This document shows positions 17,207 to 25,570 of a stretch of DNA of 64,000 bases, piece by piece. This stretch comes from Stappia sp. Its GTDB lineage: Bacteria > Pseudomonadota > Alphaproteobacteria > Rhizobiales > Stappiaceae. How positions within the stretch are numbered: the first letter of the stretch is position 1; each line of letters starts with the position of its first letter. The notes below the pieces were generated by a model. That model was not told the DNA's origin, made no database searches, and saw only the letters and a list, made by a program, of their open reading frames with translations. A program made the position numbers and the translations under genes. Where the stretch lies: assembly GCF_040110915.1 (NCBI RefSeq), contig NZ_CP157793.1, positions 3,967,001 through 4,031,000 on the forward strand, written 5' to 3'.

Positions 17207-17917
17207 ATGCGCCGCGAAATCGCCTTCGACACCGAAACCACCGGCCTCGATCCGAAGAACGGGGACCGGCTGGTCGAGATCGGCGGCGTCGAGCTGATCA
17301 ATCACGTGCCGACCGGGCGCACCTATCACGTCTATCTCAATCCGGAACGCGACGTGCCGATCGAGGCCTTCAACGTGCATGGTCTGTCGAGCGAATTTCT
17401 CGCCGACAAGCCGAAGTTCGCGGATGTGGCACGGGAGTTTCTCGACTTCGTGGCCGATGCGGTGCTGGTCATTCACAACGCCGCCTTCGACATGGGCTTC
17501 ATCAACATGGAGCTGGCGCGCGTCGGGCTCGACCCGATCCCCGAGGTGCAGGTGCTCGATACGCTGGCAATCGCCCGGCGCAAGCATCCCGGTTCGCCCG
17601 CCTCGCTGGACGCCCTGTGCAATCGCTACGGGATCGACAATTCGCGGCGCACGAAACACGGGGCGTTGCTGGACTCCGAGATCCTGGCGGAAGTCTATAT
17701 CGAGCTGATCGGGGGCAAGCAGGCGGGCCTCGCCTTCGCCAGCGAGGGCGGCGACGACGCCGCGTCCTATGCGAGCCAGACGCCGGCGCGCCGCGGTCCG
17801 GCGCGGGCCCGCCCGGTCCCGCTCGTCCCCCGGCTGAGCGCATCGGAGCGCGAAGCGCATCGCGCCTTCATCGGAGATCTCCCGGACGGCGGCCTCTGGG
17901 CGACATACGACGGCTGA
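17207..17917 (+). CDS. dnaQ: DNA polymerase III epsilon subunit (3'-5' proofreading exonuclease)
   Basis: DEDDh exonuclease that proofreads for the replicative polymerase. ATG 17207 follows GAGGAG by seven bases and gives 236 residues. Exo I is IAFDTETTGLDP, Exo II lies in VLVIHNAAFDMGFIN, and Exo III is HGALLDSEILAEVYIEL with the catalytic His and Asp. A proline/arginine-rich linker precedes the C-terminal LSASEREAHRAFIGDLP segment, which in related proteins contacts the alpha subunit. It is 140 bases after coaE, in the order conserved near this type of origin. Confidence 0.95.
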   Translation: MRREIAFDTETTGLDPKNGDRLVEIGGVELINHVPTGRTYHVYLNPERDVPIEAFNVHGLSSEFLADKPKFADVAREFLDFVADAVLVIHNAAFDMGFINMELARVGLDPIPEVQVLDTLAIARRKHPGSPASLDALCNRYGIDNSRRTKHGALLDSEILAEVYIELIGGKQAGLAFASEGGDDAASYASQTPARRGPARARPVPLVPRLSASEREAHRAFIGDLPDGGLWATYDG

Positions 17918-18181
17918 CTCGCGCGCGGGAGATGCCCCGCGCTACGTCGGACGGGCATCGCCGACTGACCTTTGAAGCGCCTGCGTTTCAGGGGAGTTTA
18001 GCGGTTTTCGGGACGGGCGTGATCCGTCGCCGCGCAGGGCGGCCGCGTCCCTCACCTGTCACGCAAAGCGTGCGGACGGACGCGGAAACCGCTCTTCCCG
18101 TTTGAGAAATCGGATTGTAGATGCGATCAGCGCTCTTTCTGGGGCCCGGTCAATCCGGGTGAAACGCCGGACCCTCCGGAC

Positions 18182-18200
18182 CCGGGGGCGATGCCCCCGG
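18182..18200 (-). terminator. Hairpin between dnaQ and the hydroxyacid dehydrogenase gene
   Basis: CCGGGGGC / GCCCCCGG form an 8-bp stem with a 3-base loop, 10 bases past the stop of the leftward gene and also downstream of the convergent dnaQ. No T-run follows. Confidence 0.42.
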
Positions 18201-18210
18201 CGCCGATCCG

Positions 18211-19197
18211 TCAGAGCATCGACGGCAACACGCGGTCGGGCGGACGATGGCCGTCCATGAAGGTCTTGATGTTGATGATCACCTTCTCGCCCATGTCGAT
18301 GCGGCCCTCGATGGTGGCCGAGCCCATGTGCGGCAGCAGAACGACCTTGTCGGAGGCCACCAGCTTGGGATTGACGGCGGGCTCGTGCTCGAACACGTCG
18401 AGACCGGCGCCGGCGAGCTGGTCGGCCTCGAGCTGGCGGATGAGCGCGGCCTCGTCGATCACCTCGCCGCGCGCGGTGTTCACGATGTAGGCCTCGGGCT
18501 TCATCAGCTTGAGCCGCCGGGCCGAGAGAAGATGAAAGGTCGCCGGCGTATGCGGGCAGTGGATCGACACCACGTCCATGCGCGCCAGCATCTGGTCGAG
18601 GCTGTCCCAATAGGTCGCTTCCAGCGCTTCCTCGGTGGCCTCGGGAACGCGGCGGCGGTTGTGATAGTGGATCGACATGCCGAAGGCCTTGGCCCGGCGG
18701 GCGACCGCCTGGCCGATCCGGCCCATGCCGACGATGCCGAGCCGCTTGCCCCAGATGCGATGGCCGAGCATCCAGGTCGGCGACCAGCCGGTCCACTCAC
18801 CGTGCTCGAGCGCCTTGATGCCTTCCGCGATGCGGCGCGGCACGCCGAGGATCAGCGCCATGGTCATGTCGGCCGTGTCCTCGGTCAGCACGCCCGGCGT
18901 GTTGGTAACCGTGATGCCGCGATTGTTGGCGGTGACGACGTCGATGTTGTCCACGCCATTGCCGAAGTTGGCGATGAGCTTGAGGCGCTCGCCGGCCTGC
19001 GACAGGACGGCGGAATCGATGCGGTCGGTGACGGTCGGAACGACGACGTCGGCGGTCTTCACCGCCTCGACGAGCTCCGCCTGGCTGAAGGGCCGGTCGG
19101 CCTCGTTGAGCCGTGTTTCGAACAGCTCGCGCATCCGCGTCTCGACGACATCCGGCAACTTGCGTGTCACGACGACCAGCGGCTTCTTCTTGGGCAT
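18211..19197 (-). CDS. D-2-hydroxyacid dehydrogenase (glyoxylate/hydroxypyruvate reductase type)
   Basis: NAD(P)H-dependent reductase of 2-oxoacids. The 328 residues have the substrate-domain motif NFGNGVDNID, the Rossmann loop LGIVGMGRIGQAVARRAKAF near residue 155, the catalytic Arg in NTARGEVIDE, and the late LLPHMGSATIEGR with the catalytic His. An R-R-R-V sequence after the second strand (NRRRVPEATEE) suggests NADP preference, by inference. The nearest known families are glyoxylate reductase GyaR and formate-dehydrogenase-like enzymes; the exact substrate cannot be read from sequence. Confidence 0.92.
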   Translation of the reverse strand: MPKKKPLVVVTRKLPDVVETRMRELFETRLNEADRPFSQAELVEAVKTADVVVPTVTDRIDSAVLSQAGERLKLIANFGNGVDNIDVVTANNRGITVTNTPGVLTEDTADMTMALILGVPRRIAEGIKALEHGEWTGWSPTWMLGHRIWGKRLGIVGMGRIGQAVARRAKAFGMSIHYHNRRRVPEATEEALEATYWDSLDQMLARMDVVSIHCPHTPATFHLLSARRLKLMKPEAYIVNTARGEVIDEAALIRQLEADQLAGAGLDVFEHEPAVNPKLVASDKVVLLPHMGSATIEGRIDMGEKVIINIKTFMDGHRPPDRVLPSML

Positions 19198-19461
19198 GCT
19201 CCTCGCCTTCCGCGCTCTATTGAGGGCTCCTTAACCCTGCTTCCCCCAGACTGTACCGCCGCACGACGCATCGGCACGAATTCCTTGTTCTCCTTACCAG
19301 ATGGCCCGGTCAAAACAAGGGATCGGCTTGCATAGATTTTCGTCGGAGGGCCTCCGGCTCCGGGCGCGGTCATACCCACGCCACGAATATGGTCGAATTG
19401 GCCCGATATCTCGTATCAAGGTTCACGCCGTTCGCGCGACGGCGGTCAAGGGGAATGCAAA

Positions 19462-19992
19462 ATGACACTCCGTACGGCCGGTTGCCTGGGTCTCGCGGGT
19501 CTGATGCTCGTCGTCGTCGCCGCTTTCGGCACGCCGGTGCAGGCGCAGTCCGGGACCATCGGGCCGAGCGGCTTTCCGGTGCCGCGTTTCGTCAGCCTCA
19601 AGTCGGACCGCGTCAACGTGCGCGTCGGGCCGAGCCGCGAGCACCGGATCGGATGGACCTTCGTGCGCGCCGGGCTGCCGGTGGAAATCGTGCAGGAGTT
19701 CGAGAACTGGCGCCGCGTGCGCGACTGGGAAGGCGATGAGGGCTGGGTCTTCCATTCGCTGCTGTCGGGCCGGCGCACGGCGCTGGTCGCACCCTGGGAA
19801 GCAGAAGGCACGACCCCCTTGCGCGCCGATCCGCGCTCCGACGCGACGATCGTCGCGGAACTCGGCCCCCGGGTTCTGGCGAACGTCGGGTCCTGTTCCG
19901 ACGGCTGGTGCGAGATTTCCGGCGAGGAATTCAGCGGCTGGATCGACCAGACCCGGCTGTTCGGCATCTATCCGGACGAAACGGTGGAGTGA
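19462..19992 (+). CDS. Exported SH3-domain protein
   Basis: A 176-residue protein with a signal peptide (GLAGLMLVVVAAFGTPVQA, cleavage near residue 28) and two bacterial SH3-like units. The first is LKSDRVNVRVGPSREHRIGW to GWVFHSLLSGRR; the second starts at TPLRADPRSDATIVAELGP and ends GWCEISGEEFSGWIDQTRLF. AAGGGGAA stands before the ATG. Such proteins bind peptidoglycan or envelope partners, but the role is unknown. No operon partner is seen: the next gene, fabI, is convergent. Confidence 0.88.
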   Translation: MTLRTAGCLGLAGLMLVVVAAFGTPVQAQSGTIGPSGFPVPRFVSLKSDRVNVRVGPSREHRIGWTFVRAGLPVEIVQEFENWRRVRDWEGDEGWVFHSLLSGRRTALVAPWEAEGTTPLRADPRSDATIVAELGPRVLANVGSCSDGWCEISGEEFSGWIDQTRLFGIYPDETVE

Positions 19993-20103
19993 GCTGCCGC
20001 GGGTCGTCGGGCCGGGTCGGCGCGCTCCTTGCGCGGGGCCGTCGGCCGGGCGGTGTCGGCGACGACCGGCCGCGCGCGCGGCGCGCGGAACCGGTCGCGC
20101 GGA

Positions 20104-20934
20104 TCATTTGGTGTCGACGATTTCCTGGGCGCGGGCTTCCTGCGTCTTGAGCGCCTGAAGGCGCGGCATGGAGACGGTGCTGTAGCCCGAATCCACGAAA
20201 TGCACCTCGCCGGTGACGCCCGACGACAGATCCGACAGCAGATAGAGCGCCGATCCGCCCACCTCGTCGATGGTGACCGTGCGGCCGAGCGGCGAATGTT
20301 CCTTCTGGTAGTTGAACATCACCCGCGCATCGGACACGCCGGAGCCGGCGAGCGTGCGCACCGGACCGGCCGAGATCGCGTTGACGCGGATGTTCTGCAG
20401 GCCGAAGTCCATCGCCAGATAGCGCACGGAGGATTCCAGCGCCGCCTTGGCGACGCCCATCACGTTGTAGTTCGGCATGACCCGCGTCGAGCCGCCGTAG
20501 GTCAGCGTGATCATCGAGCCGCCGTCGGTCATCAGCTCGGAGGCGCGCCGGGCGATCTCGGTGAAGGAGAAGCAGGAGATCACCATCGTGCGGCAGAAGT
20601 TCTCCCGCGTGGTGTCGGCATAGCGCCCGCGCAGTTCCGACTTGTCGGAAAACGCGATGGCATGAACCAGAAAGTCCAGCTTCCCCCACTCCGACTTCAA
20701 CGTGTCGAAGACGGCGTCGACGGTGTCGACGTTTTCCACATCGCAGGGGAGCAGCAGCTTGGAGCCGACGCTGTCCGCCAGCGGCCGGACCCGCCGCCCG
20801 AAGGCGTCGCCCTGATAGGTGAATGCCAGTTCCGCGCCTTGCGCCGCCGCCGCCTTGGCGATCCCCCAGGCGATGGAGTGATCGTTGGCAACGCCCATGA
20901 CGAGGCCGCGCTTACCGTCCAGAAGCCCACCCAT
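20104..20934 (-). CDS. fabI: Enoyl-[acyl-carrier-protein] reductase FabI
   Basis: NADH-dependent last step of fatty-acid elongation, the target of triclosan-type inhibitors. The 276 residues show the atypical nucleotide loop GVANDHSIAWGIAKAAAAQG, the active-site pair in YNVMGVAKAALE (Tyr-x6-Lys) and INAISAGPVRTLAGSG. The second catalytic Tyr is replaced in the family by the F/Y region LTYGGSTRV. It lies 75 bases after fabB, third gene of fabA-fabB-fabI, the usual arrangement beside irr in Rhizobiales. Confidence 0.96.
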   Translation of the reverse strand: MGGLLDGKRGLVMGVANDHSIAWGIAKAAAAQGAELAFTYQGDAFGRRVRPLADSVGSKLLLPCDVENVDTVDAVFDTLKSEWGKLDFLVHAIAFSDKSELRGRYADTTRENFCRTMVISCFSFTEIARRASELMTDGGSMITLTYGGSTRVMPNYNVMGVAKAALESSVRYLAMDFGLQNIRVNAISAGPVRTLAGSGVSDARVMFNYQKEHSPLGRTVTIDEVGGSALYLLSDLSSGVTGEVHFVDSGYSTVSMPRLQALKTQEARAQEIVDTK

Positions 20935-21009
20935 TCCTTACTCCTGTCAGACGAACGGCCGGCGGGTTGCTGACCCGCGTCGGCCCAAGGATTGATGTGT
21001 CACTGGGGA

Positions 21010-22227
21010 TCACGCGTCGAAGCGTCGGAAAACCAGCGTGGCGTTGGTGCCGCCGAAGCCGAAGCCGTTCGACATCACGCAGTTGAGGCCGGCGTTGTCG
21101 ACGCGCTCGCGCACGATCGGCACGTCGGCGAAGACCGGGTCGAGCTCGTCGATGTGGCACGACGGCGCGATGAAGTCGTTCTGCATCATCAGGAGCGAGT
21201 AGATCGCCTCATGCACGCCGGCCGCTCCAAGCGAATGGCCCGACAGCGCCTTGGTGGCGGAAATCCGCGGCATCTTGTCGCCGAAGACCTCGCGCATCGC
21301 CTCGATCTCGCGCTCGTCGCCGACGGGCGTGGAGGTGGCGTGCGGATTGACGTAGTCGATCGGCTCCCTGACGTCCTTCAACGCCAGCTTCATGCAGCGC
21401 GCGGCGCCCTCGCCGGAGGGGGCGACCATGTCGTAGCCGTCGGAGGTGGCGCCATAGCCGACGATCTCGGCGTAGATCTTCGCGCCGCGAGCCTTGGCGT
21501 GTTCCAGCTCTTCCAGCACCAGCGTGCCGGCGCCGCCGGCGATCACGAAGCCGTCGCGGTTCTTGTCGAAGGGCCGCGAGGCATGCGCGGCGTCGTCGTT
21601 GTACTTGCTCGACATGGCGCCCATGGCGTCGAACAGGTTCGACAGCGTCCAGTCGAGATCCTCGCCGCCGCCGGCGAAGACGACGTCCTGCTTGCCCCAC
21701 TGGATCAGCTCGGCGGCGTTGCCGATGCAGATGTTGGTGGTCGCGCAGGCCGCGGAGATCGAATAGTTGACGCCGTGGATCTTGAACGGCGTGGCGAGCG
21801 TCGCCGAGTTGGTGGAGCTCATCGCCTTGGGCACGGCCGTCGGACCGATGCGGCGCGGGCCCTTCTCGCGGGTGATGTCGGCGGCTTCCACGATGGCGCG
21901 CGTCGACGGGCCGCCCGAGCCCATGATGATGCCGGTGCGCTCGTTGGAGATGTCGCTCTCCTCCAGGCCCGCATCGGCGATTGCCTGCTGCATGGCGATG
22001 TAGTTCCAGGCCGACCCCGGCCCCATGAAGCGCGTGGTGCGCCGGTCGAGCACCTCGAAGGGGTCGAGCTTGGGGGCGGCATGCACGCGGCAACGGAACC
22101 CGAGGCGCGCATAGTCCTCGGCCGGTCCGATGCCCGACTTGCCTTCGCGCAGGCTTGCGGTGACTTCCTGGGTCGTCCCGCCGAGCGACGACACGATGCC
22201 CATTCCGGTGATTACCACCCGCCTCAT
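21010..22227 (-). CDS. fabB: 3-oxoacyl-[acyl-carrier-protein] synthase I FabB
   Basis: Condensing enzyme that elongates unsaturated acyl chains after FabA. The 405 residues have the nucleophile cysteine in ISAACATTNICIGNA near residue 163, the first histidine in VNPHATSTPVGDEREIEAM and the second in KALSGHSLGAAGVHEA, plus the Gly-rich end SNGFGFGGTNATLVF. Intact and of normal length. It is separated from fabA by 318 bases, so an extra promoter is possible. Confidence 0.97.
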   Translation of the reverse strand: MRRVVITGMGIVSSLGGTTQEVTASLREGKSGIGPAEDYARLGFRCRVHAAPKLDPFEVLDRRTTRFMGPGSAWNYIAMQQAIADAGLEESDISNERTGIIMGSGGPSTRAIVEAADITREKGPRRIGPTAVPKAMSSTNSATLATPFKIHGVNYSISAACATTNICIGNAAELIQWGKQDVVFAGGGEDLDWTLSNLFDAMGAMSSKYNDDAAHASRPFDKNRDGFVIAGGAGTLVLEELEHAKARGAKIYAEIVGYGATSDGYDMVAPSGEGAARCMKLALKDVREPIDYVNPHATSTPVGDEREIEAMREVFGDKMPRISATKALSGHSLGAAGVHEAIYSLLMMQNDFIAPSCHIDELDPVFADVPIVRERVDNAGLNCVMSNGFGFGGTNATLVFRRFDA

Positions 22228-22545
22228 TGGGGTCTCCCGTCTATCTTGGACCGGGCGCAGGCCAGCGCTGCGCGTCCGCTCCGATCAGCAGTGCCGGAGC
22301 GTGTCCGCCCGACGGGCCGGACACGGTTTCTCCGGAAAAAACGCTCTGGCGCCGCATGTTGCCGCCCGCCCATCACGCGGGCCGATGCCATCGGCACGGG
22401 CGCTTGAGATAAGTGGTTCGGCGCCCGGGATCAATCGTCGCGCGGCATCGAGGCCGGCTTCGGGGCGGCATTTGCCCCGATATCGCGCCGATAGCGCCCT
22501 GTTTCCGCAAGGCGTCCCGTGGCTCGCCCGGTTTTCGCAAGCGCC
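22228..22545. other. fabA-fabB spacer, no gene recognised
   Basis: 318 bases between the fabA stop and the fabB start. Only shadow frames are visible, and I see no clear hairpin or repeat. Confidence 0.5.
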
Positions 22546-23055
22546 TTATTCGGCCCGGAACAGGCCGACCCGCAGGTCCTTGGCCTGATAGATCGTCTCG
22601 CCGTCGGCCTTCAGCCATCCGTCGGCGATGCCGAGGACCAGCCGGCCGCGCCGCAGCTTCTTGATGTCGATGCCGTACTCGACGCGCTTCACGTCGGGCG
22701 TCACCATCTTGGAGAACTTGATCTCGCCCGTCGAGATGGCGCGGCCCTTGCCCGGCTCGCCGAGCCAGCCGAGGAAGAAGCCGGTCATCTGCCACAGCGC
22801 GTCGAGGCCGAGGCAGCCCGGCATCACCGGGTCGCCGTGAAAGTGGCACGGGAAGAACCAGAGGTCCGGCTTGATGTCCAGTTCGGCGCGCACACAGCCC
22901 TTGCCGTAGTCGCCGCCGTCCTCGGAGATCTCCGTGATCCGGTCGAACATCAGCATGGGCGGGAGCGGCAGCTGCGCGTTGCCGGGGCCAAACAGTTCGC
23001 CGCGTCCGCACGCGAGCAACTCGTCGTAGGTGAAGCTGGATTGCCGCTGGTTCAT
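22546..23055 (-). CDS. fabA: 3-hydroxydecanoyl-ACP dehydratase/isomerase FabA
   Basis: Makes the cis-3-decenoyl-ACP needed for anaerobic unsaturated fatty-acid synthesis. The ATG at 23055 (MNQRQSSFTYDELLACGRGE) gives 169 residues, the family length; the frame is open to 23103 but those residues are not part of the family. The active-site histidine and aspartate lie in WFFPCHFHGDPVMPGCLGLD, followed by ALWQMTGFFLGWLG. It begins fabA-fabB-fabI and is divergent from irr. Confidence 0.96.
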   Translation of the reverse strand: MNQRQSSFTYDELLACGRGELFGPGNAQLPLPPMLMFDRITEISEDGGDYGKGCVRAELDIKPDLWFFPCHFHGDPVMPGCLGLDALWQMTGFFLGWLGEPGKGRAISTGEIKFSKMVTPDVKRVEYGIDIKKLRRGRLVLGIADGWLKADGETIYQAKDLRVGLFRAE

Positions 23056-23633
23056 TCCATTCCCGCAAGGTTCTCTCGCGACCGCGCCGGGTCTGTCGCT
23101 CATGGCATCTGACGCGCATGATGACAGGCGGACGGAACGCGACGTCTCATTGTCGCCCGCTTACTATCATAGGGTCTGGCGCTTCGAAACCCCGCGCGAG
23201 GCGGCGCGCTGCGGCGGATCCCCGCTGTGTCCGGGCCTGCGCCCGGCCTGCGCCCGTCATGTGTCGCCCGCCCGGGCGATGCCGGCCGCGGGAGGAGCCA
23301 TCCACGGGCGGAGCACTTGCAATGGCCGCGCGGTCTATGGCAGAAATCTGCCGTTGGGTTCCCTTTCGGCAGCCCAACGCGTTGACCATGCGCGCGGTGT
23401 GGACCAGATTTAAGGGACATCCGGGCCAGAGACAGTCGAGGGCATTCGACCCCGTGCACCGGACCCTGGCGGGTTTCAGGTGCCCGGGATACCTGAGCGG
23501 ACGAACGCGCGGCGGTGCCCGAACAGAGGCCCCCGAACAGGGGCCCCGAACAAAGGCGATGCCTGAGCACAGGCGAAAGCCTGGTCACGGCCGGAATGAA
23601 CGGGCGACAACGAACGAACGCAAGCGAGGCAGC
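23056..23633. other. Divergent fabA/irr control region
   Basis: 578 bases holding the promoters of leftward fabA and rightward irr. Frames on both strands run through it but lack family resemblance. I could not identify a convincing iron-control (ICE) box or other operator by eye. Confidence 0.55.
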
Positions 23634-24062
23634 GTGAGCGAAACGGTGGCACGAGGCGAAGTTCAGGACATGTTGCGCACGGCGGGCCTGCGCCCGACGC
23701 GGCAGCGCGTCGCCCTTGCGGAGCTCCTGTATTCCAAGGGCAATCGCCACGTTTCGGCGGAAGTGCTGCATGAGGAGGCGGAAGCCGCCGACGTGCCGGT
23801 GTCGCTCGCGACCGTCTACAACACGCTGCATCAGTTCACGCAGGCCGGTCTGCTGCGCGAGGTCGCCGTCGAAGGCACCAAGACCTATTTCGACACCAAC
23901 ACCGACGATCACCACCACTTCTTCATCGAAGGCGAGAACAAGGTGGTCGACATCCCCGGAACCGGCGTGACCATGGCCTCCCTGCCCGAAGCGCCGGAGG
24001 GGATGGAAGTCGTGCGGGTCGATGTGGTCGTGCGGGTACGCCGCAAGGATCGCAAGGGCTGA
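23634..24062 (+). CDS. irr: Iron response regulator Irr (Fur family)
   Basis: Heme-responsive Fur-family regulator that controls iron and heme genes in Rhizobiales and is degraded or released when heme is plentiful. GTG 23634 preceded by GAGG gives 142 residues. The winged helix is LRTAGLRPTRQRVALAELL, with the recognition segment LATVYNTLHQFTQAGLLREV. The histidine run DDHHHFFIEGENKVVD is the HxH heme/iron site typical of Irr rather than Fur. The classic second zinc cysteines of Fur are absent. Placement next to fabA-fabB-fabI matches Brucella and Rhizobium. Confidence 0.94.
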   Translation: MSETVARGEVQDMLRTAGLRPTRQRVALAELLYSKGNRHVSAEVLHEEAEAADVPVSLATVYNTLHQFTQAGLLREVAVEGTKTYFDTNTDDHHHFFIEGENKVVDIPGTGVTMASLPEAPEGMEVVRVDVVVRVRRKDRKG

Positions 24063-24162
24063 CCAAGCCCGCGTCGTTGCGCGTTTCAGTCTGCCCCGGC
24101 GGACCTGGCTTCCCCGGCGAACCTGATCCGAGACCGTTTTCCAAAATCATGGATCCTGCGCC

Positions 24163-24182
24163 CCGCACCCGTCGGTGCGGGC
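24163..24182. terminator. Hairpin between convergent irr and nth
   Basis: CCCGCACC / GGTGCGGG, 8-bp stem with a CGTC loop. It stands 100 bases past irr and 26 bases past nth. It is terminator-like for both, without a T-run. Confidence 0.45.
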
Positions 24183-24207
24183 GATCCTGCACGCCGCGCA
24201 TTTGCGC

Positions 24208-24951
24208 TCAGCGGGCGGCGCTCTTCGTCCGCGTGGTGTTTTCCGGGCTCTTGCACAGATCGGCAATCAGGCATTTCTCGCAGTCGGGCTTGCGCGCCTT
24301 GCAGATGTAGCGGCCATGCAGGATGAGCCAGTGGTGGGCGTGCAGCAGGAACTCGGGCGGGATCACCTTTTCCAGTGCAAGCTCGACCTCCAGCGGCGTC
24401 TTGCCCGGTGCGATGCCGATCCGGTTGGCGAGGCGAAAGAGATGCGTGTCGACGGCAATCGTCGGCTGGCCGAAGGCGATGTTGAGCACCACATTGGCGG
24501 TCTTGCGACCGACGCCCGGCAATTGCTCAAGCGCCGCGCGGTCCTGCGGCACCTCCCCGCCATGGGCGTCGATCAGCTGCCGTGACAGGGCGATCACGTT
24601 CTTCGCCTTGTTGCGATAGAGGCCGATCGTCTTGATGTAATCCCGCACGGTTTCCTCGCCGAGCGCGACCATCTTTTCCGGCGTGTCGGCGACCTCGAAC
24701 AGCGGCCGTGTCGCCTTGTTCACGCCGACGTCCGTCGCCTGTGCCGACAGCGCCACGGCGACCAGCAGCGTATAGGGATTGACGTAGTGCAACTCGCCTT
24801 CCGGTTCCGGATTGGCGGCATGGAAGCGGGCGAAGATCGCGTGGAGTTCGGCCTTGGTGTAGCGCGACCGGCGCCGGCGCACCGCGGCTTTTGCGGATTT
24901 CGGCGCGGGTGCGCTACGTGTTTTACCGGAATCGGACTGGTTCTCGCTCAT
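24208..24951 (-). CDS. nth: Endonuclease III (Nth), base-excision DNA glycosylase/AP lyase
   Basis: Removes oxidised pyrimidines and cuts at the abasic site. The ATG at 24951 gives 247 residues; an upstream frame to 25056 would overlap the divergent DUF2244 gene and is discarded. The helix-hairpin-helix LEQLPGVGRKTANVVLNIAF carries the catalytic Lys, and VDTHLFRLANRIG the catalytic Asp. The 4Fe-4S ligands fit C-x6-C-x2-C-x5-C in CKARKPDCEKCLIADLC. A basic N-terminal tail (APKSAKAAVRRRRSRY) is longer than in E. coli. Confidence 0.96.
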   Translation of the reverse strand: MSENQSDSGKTRSAPAPKSAKAAVRRRRSRYTKAELHAIFARFHAANPEPEGELHYVNPYTLLVAVALSAQATDVGVNKATRPLFEVADTPEKMVALGEETVRDYIKTIGLYRNKAKNVIALSRQLIDAHGGEVPQDRAALEQLPGVGRKTANVVLNIAFGQPTIAVDTHLFRLANRIGIAPGKTPLEVELALEKVIPPEFLLHAHHWLILHGRYICKARKPDCEKCLIADLCKSPENTTRTKSAAR

Positions 24952-24973
24952 CGCTTCTCTATACTTGGGCGTC

Positions 24974-25516
24974 ATGACGAGCGGCAATCCGAAATCCGAG
25001 CTGGAGGTTGCGGGAAGCGAGGCGGCGGATACGCCTTTCTTCGCGGCCCTGCTCACGCCCTATCGCTCGCTGGGGCCGAATGGCTTCCGCGTGCTGATGC
25101 TTGTCGTTTGCGGCATCTGCTTCGCGGCGGGGCTTGTGTTCCTGTCGATGGGCGCTTGGCCGGTCTTCGGTTTTCTCGGCCTCGACATCCTGCTGATCTT
25201 CCTGGCGTTTCGCTGGAATTACCGGGCCGCGCGCGCCTTCGAGGAGGTGCATGTGTCGCGCACCGAGATCCGCATTCGCAAGGTCAACGCCGCCGGGCGC
25301 GAGGCGCTTTACCGGTTCAATCCCTTCGGCACGAAGCTGGTGGTGCGCGAGGAGGAGGACGAGGGCGTCACCCGCATCACCGTGTCGGCGCGCGGTCAGG
25401 CGGTCGACGTCGGCGGGTTTCTCAATCCGCAGGACCGCACCAGTTTCGCCGGCGCGTTCCGCAGGGCGGTCGCGCAGGCGAAATCCGGCGGGCCGTTCCC
25501 GGTTGCCGCCGGCTGA
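24974..25516 (+). CDS. DUF2244 membrane protein
   Basis: About 180 residues with two adjacent hydrophobic segments near residues 38-80 (VLMLVVCGICFAAGLVFLSM and FLGLDILLIFLAFRWNY), then a soluble C-terminal domain starting YRAARAFEEVHVSRTEIRIR. This is the DUF2244 (integral membrane, PH-like) pattern found next to nth in many alphaproteobacteria. The function is unknown. ATG 24974 is chosen; TTG 24965 in frame is an alternative. The nth start is only 22 bases away on the other strand, so their promoters must overlap the coding ends. Confidence 0.85.
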   Translation: MTSGNPKSELEVAGSEAADTPFFAALLTPYRSLGPNGFRVLMLVVCGICFAAGLVFLSMGAWPVFGFLGLDILLIFLAFRWNYRAARAFEEVHVSRTEIRIRKVNAAGREALYRFNPFGTKLVVREEEDEGVTRITVSARGQAVDVGGFLNPQDRTSFAGAFRRAVAQAKSGGPFPVAAG

Positions 25517-25570
25517 GCGGGAACGCCGGTCCCCCGCCCGCTCGCATGTCGCGCCAGATCGCAAACCGGG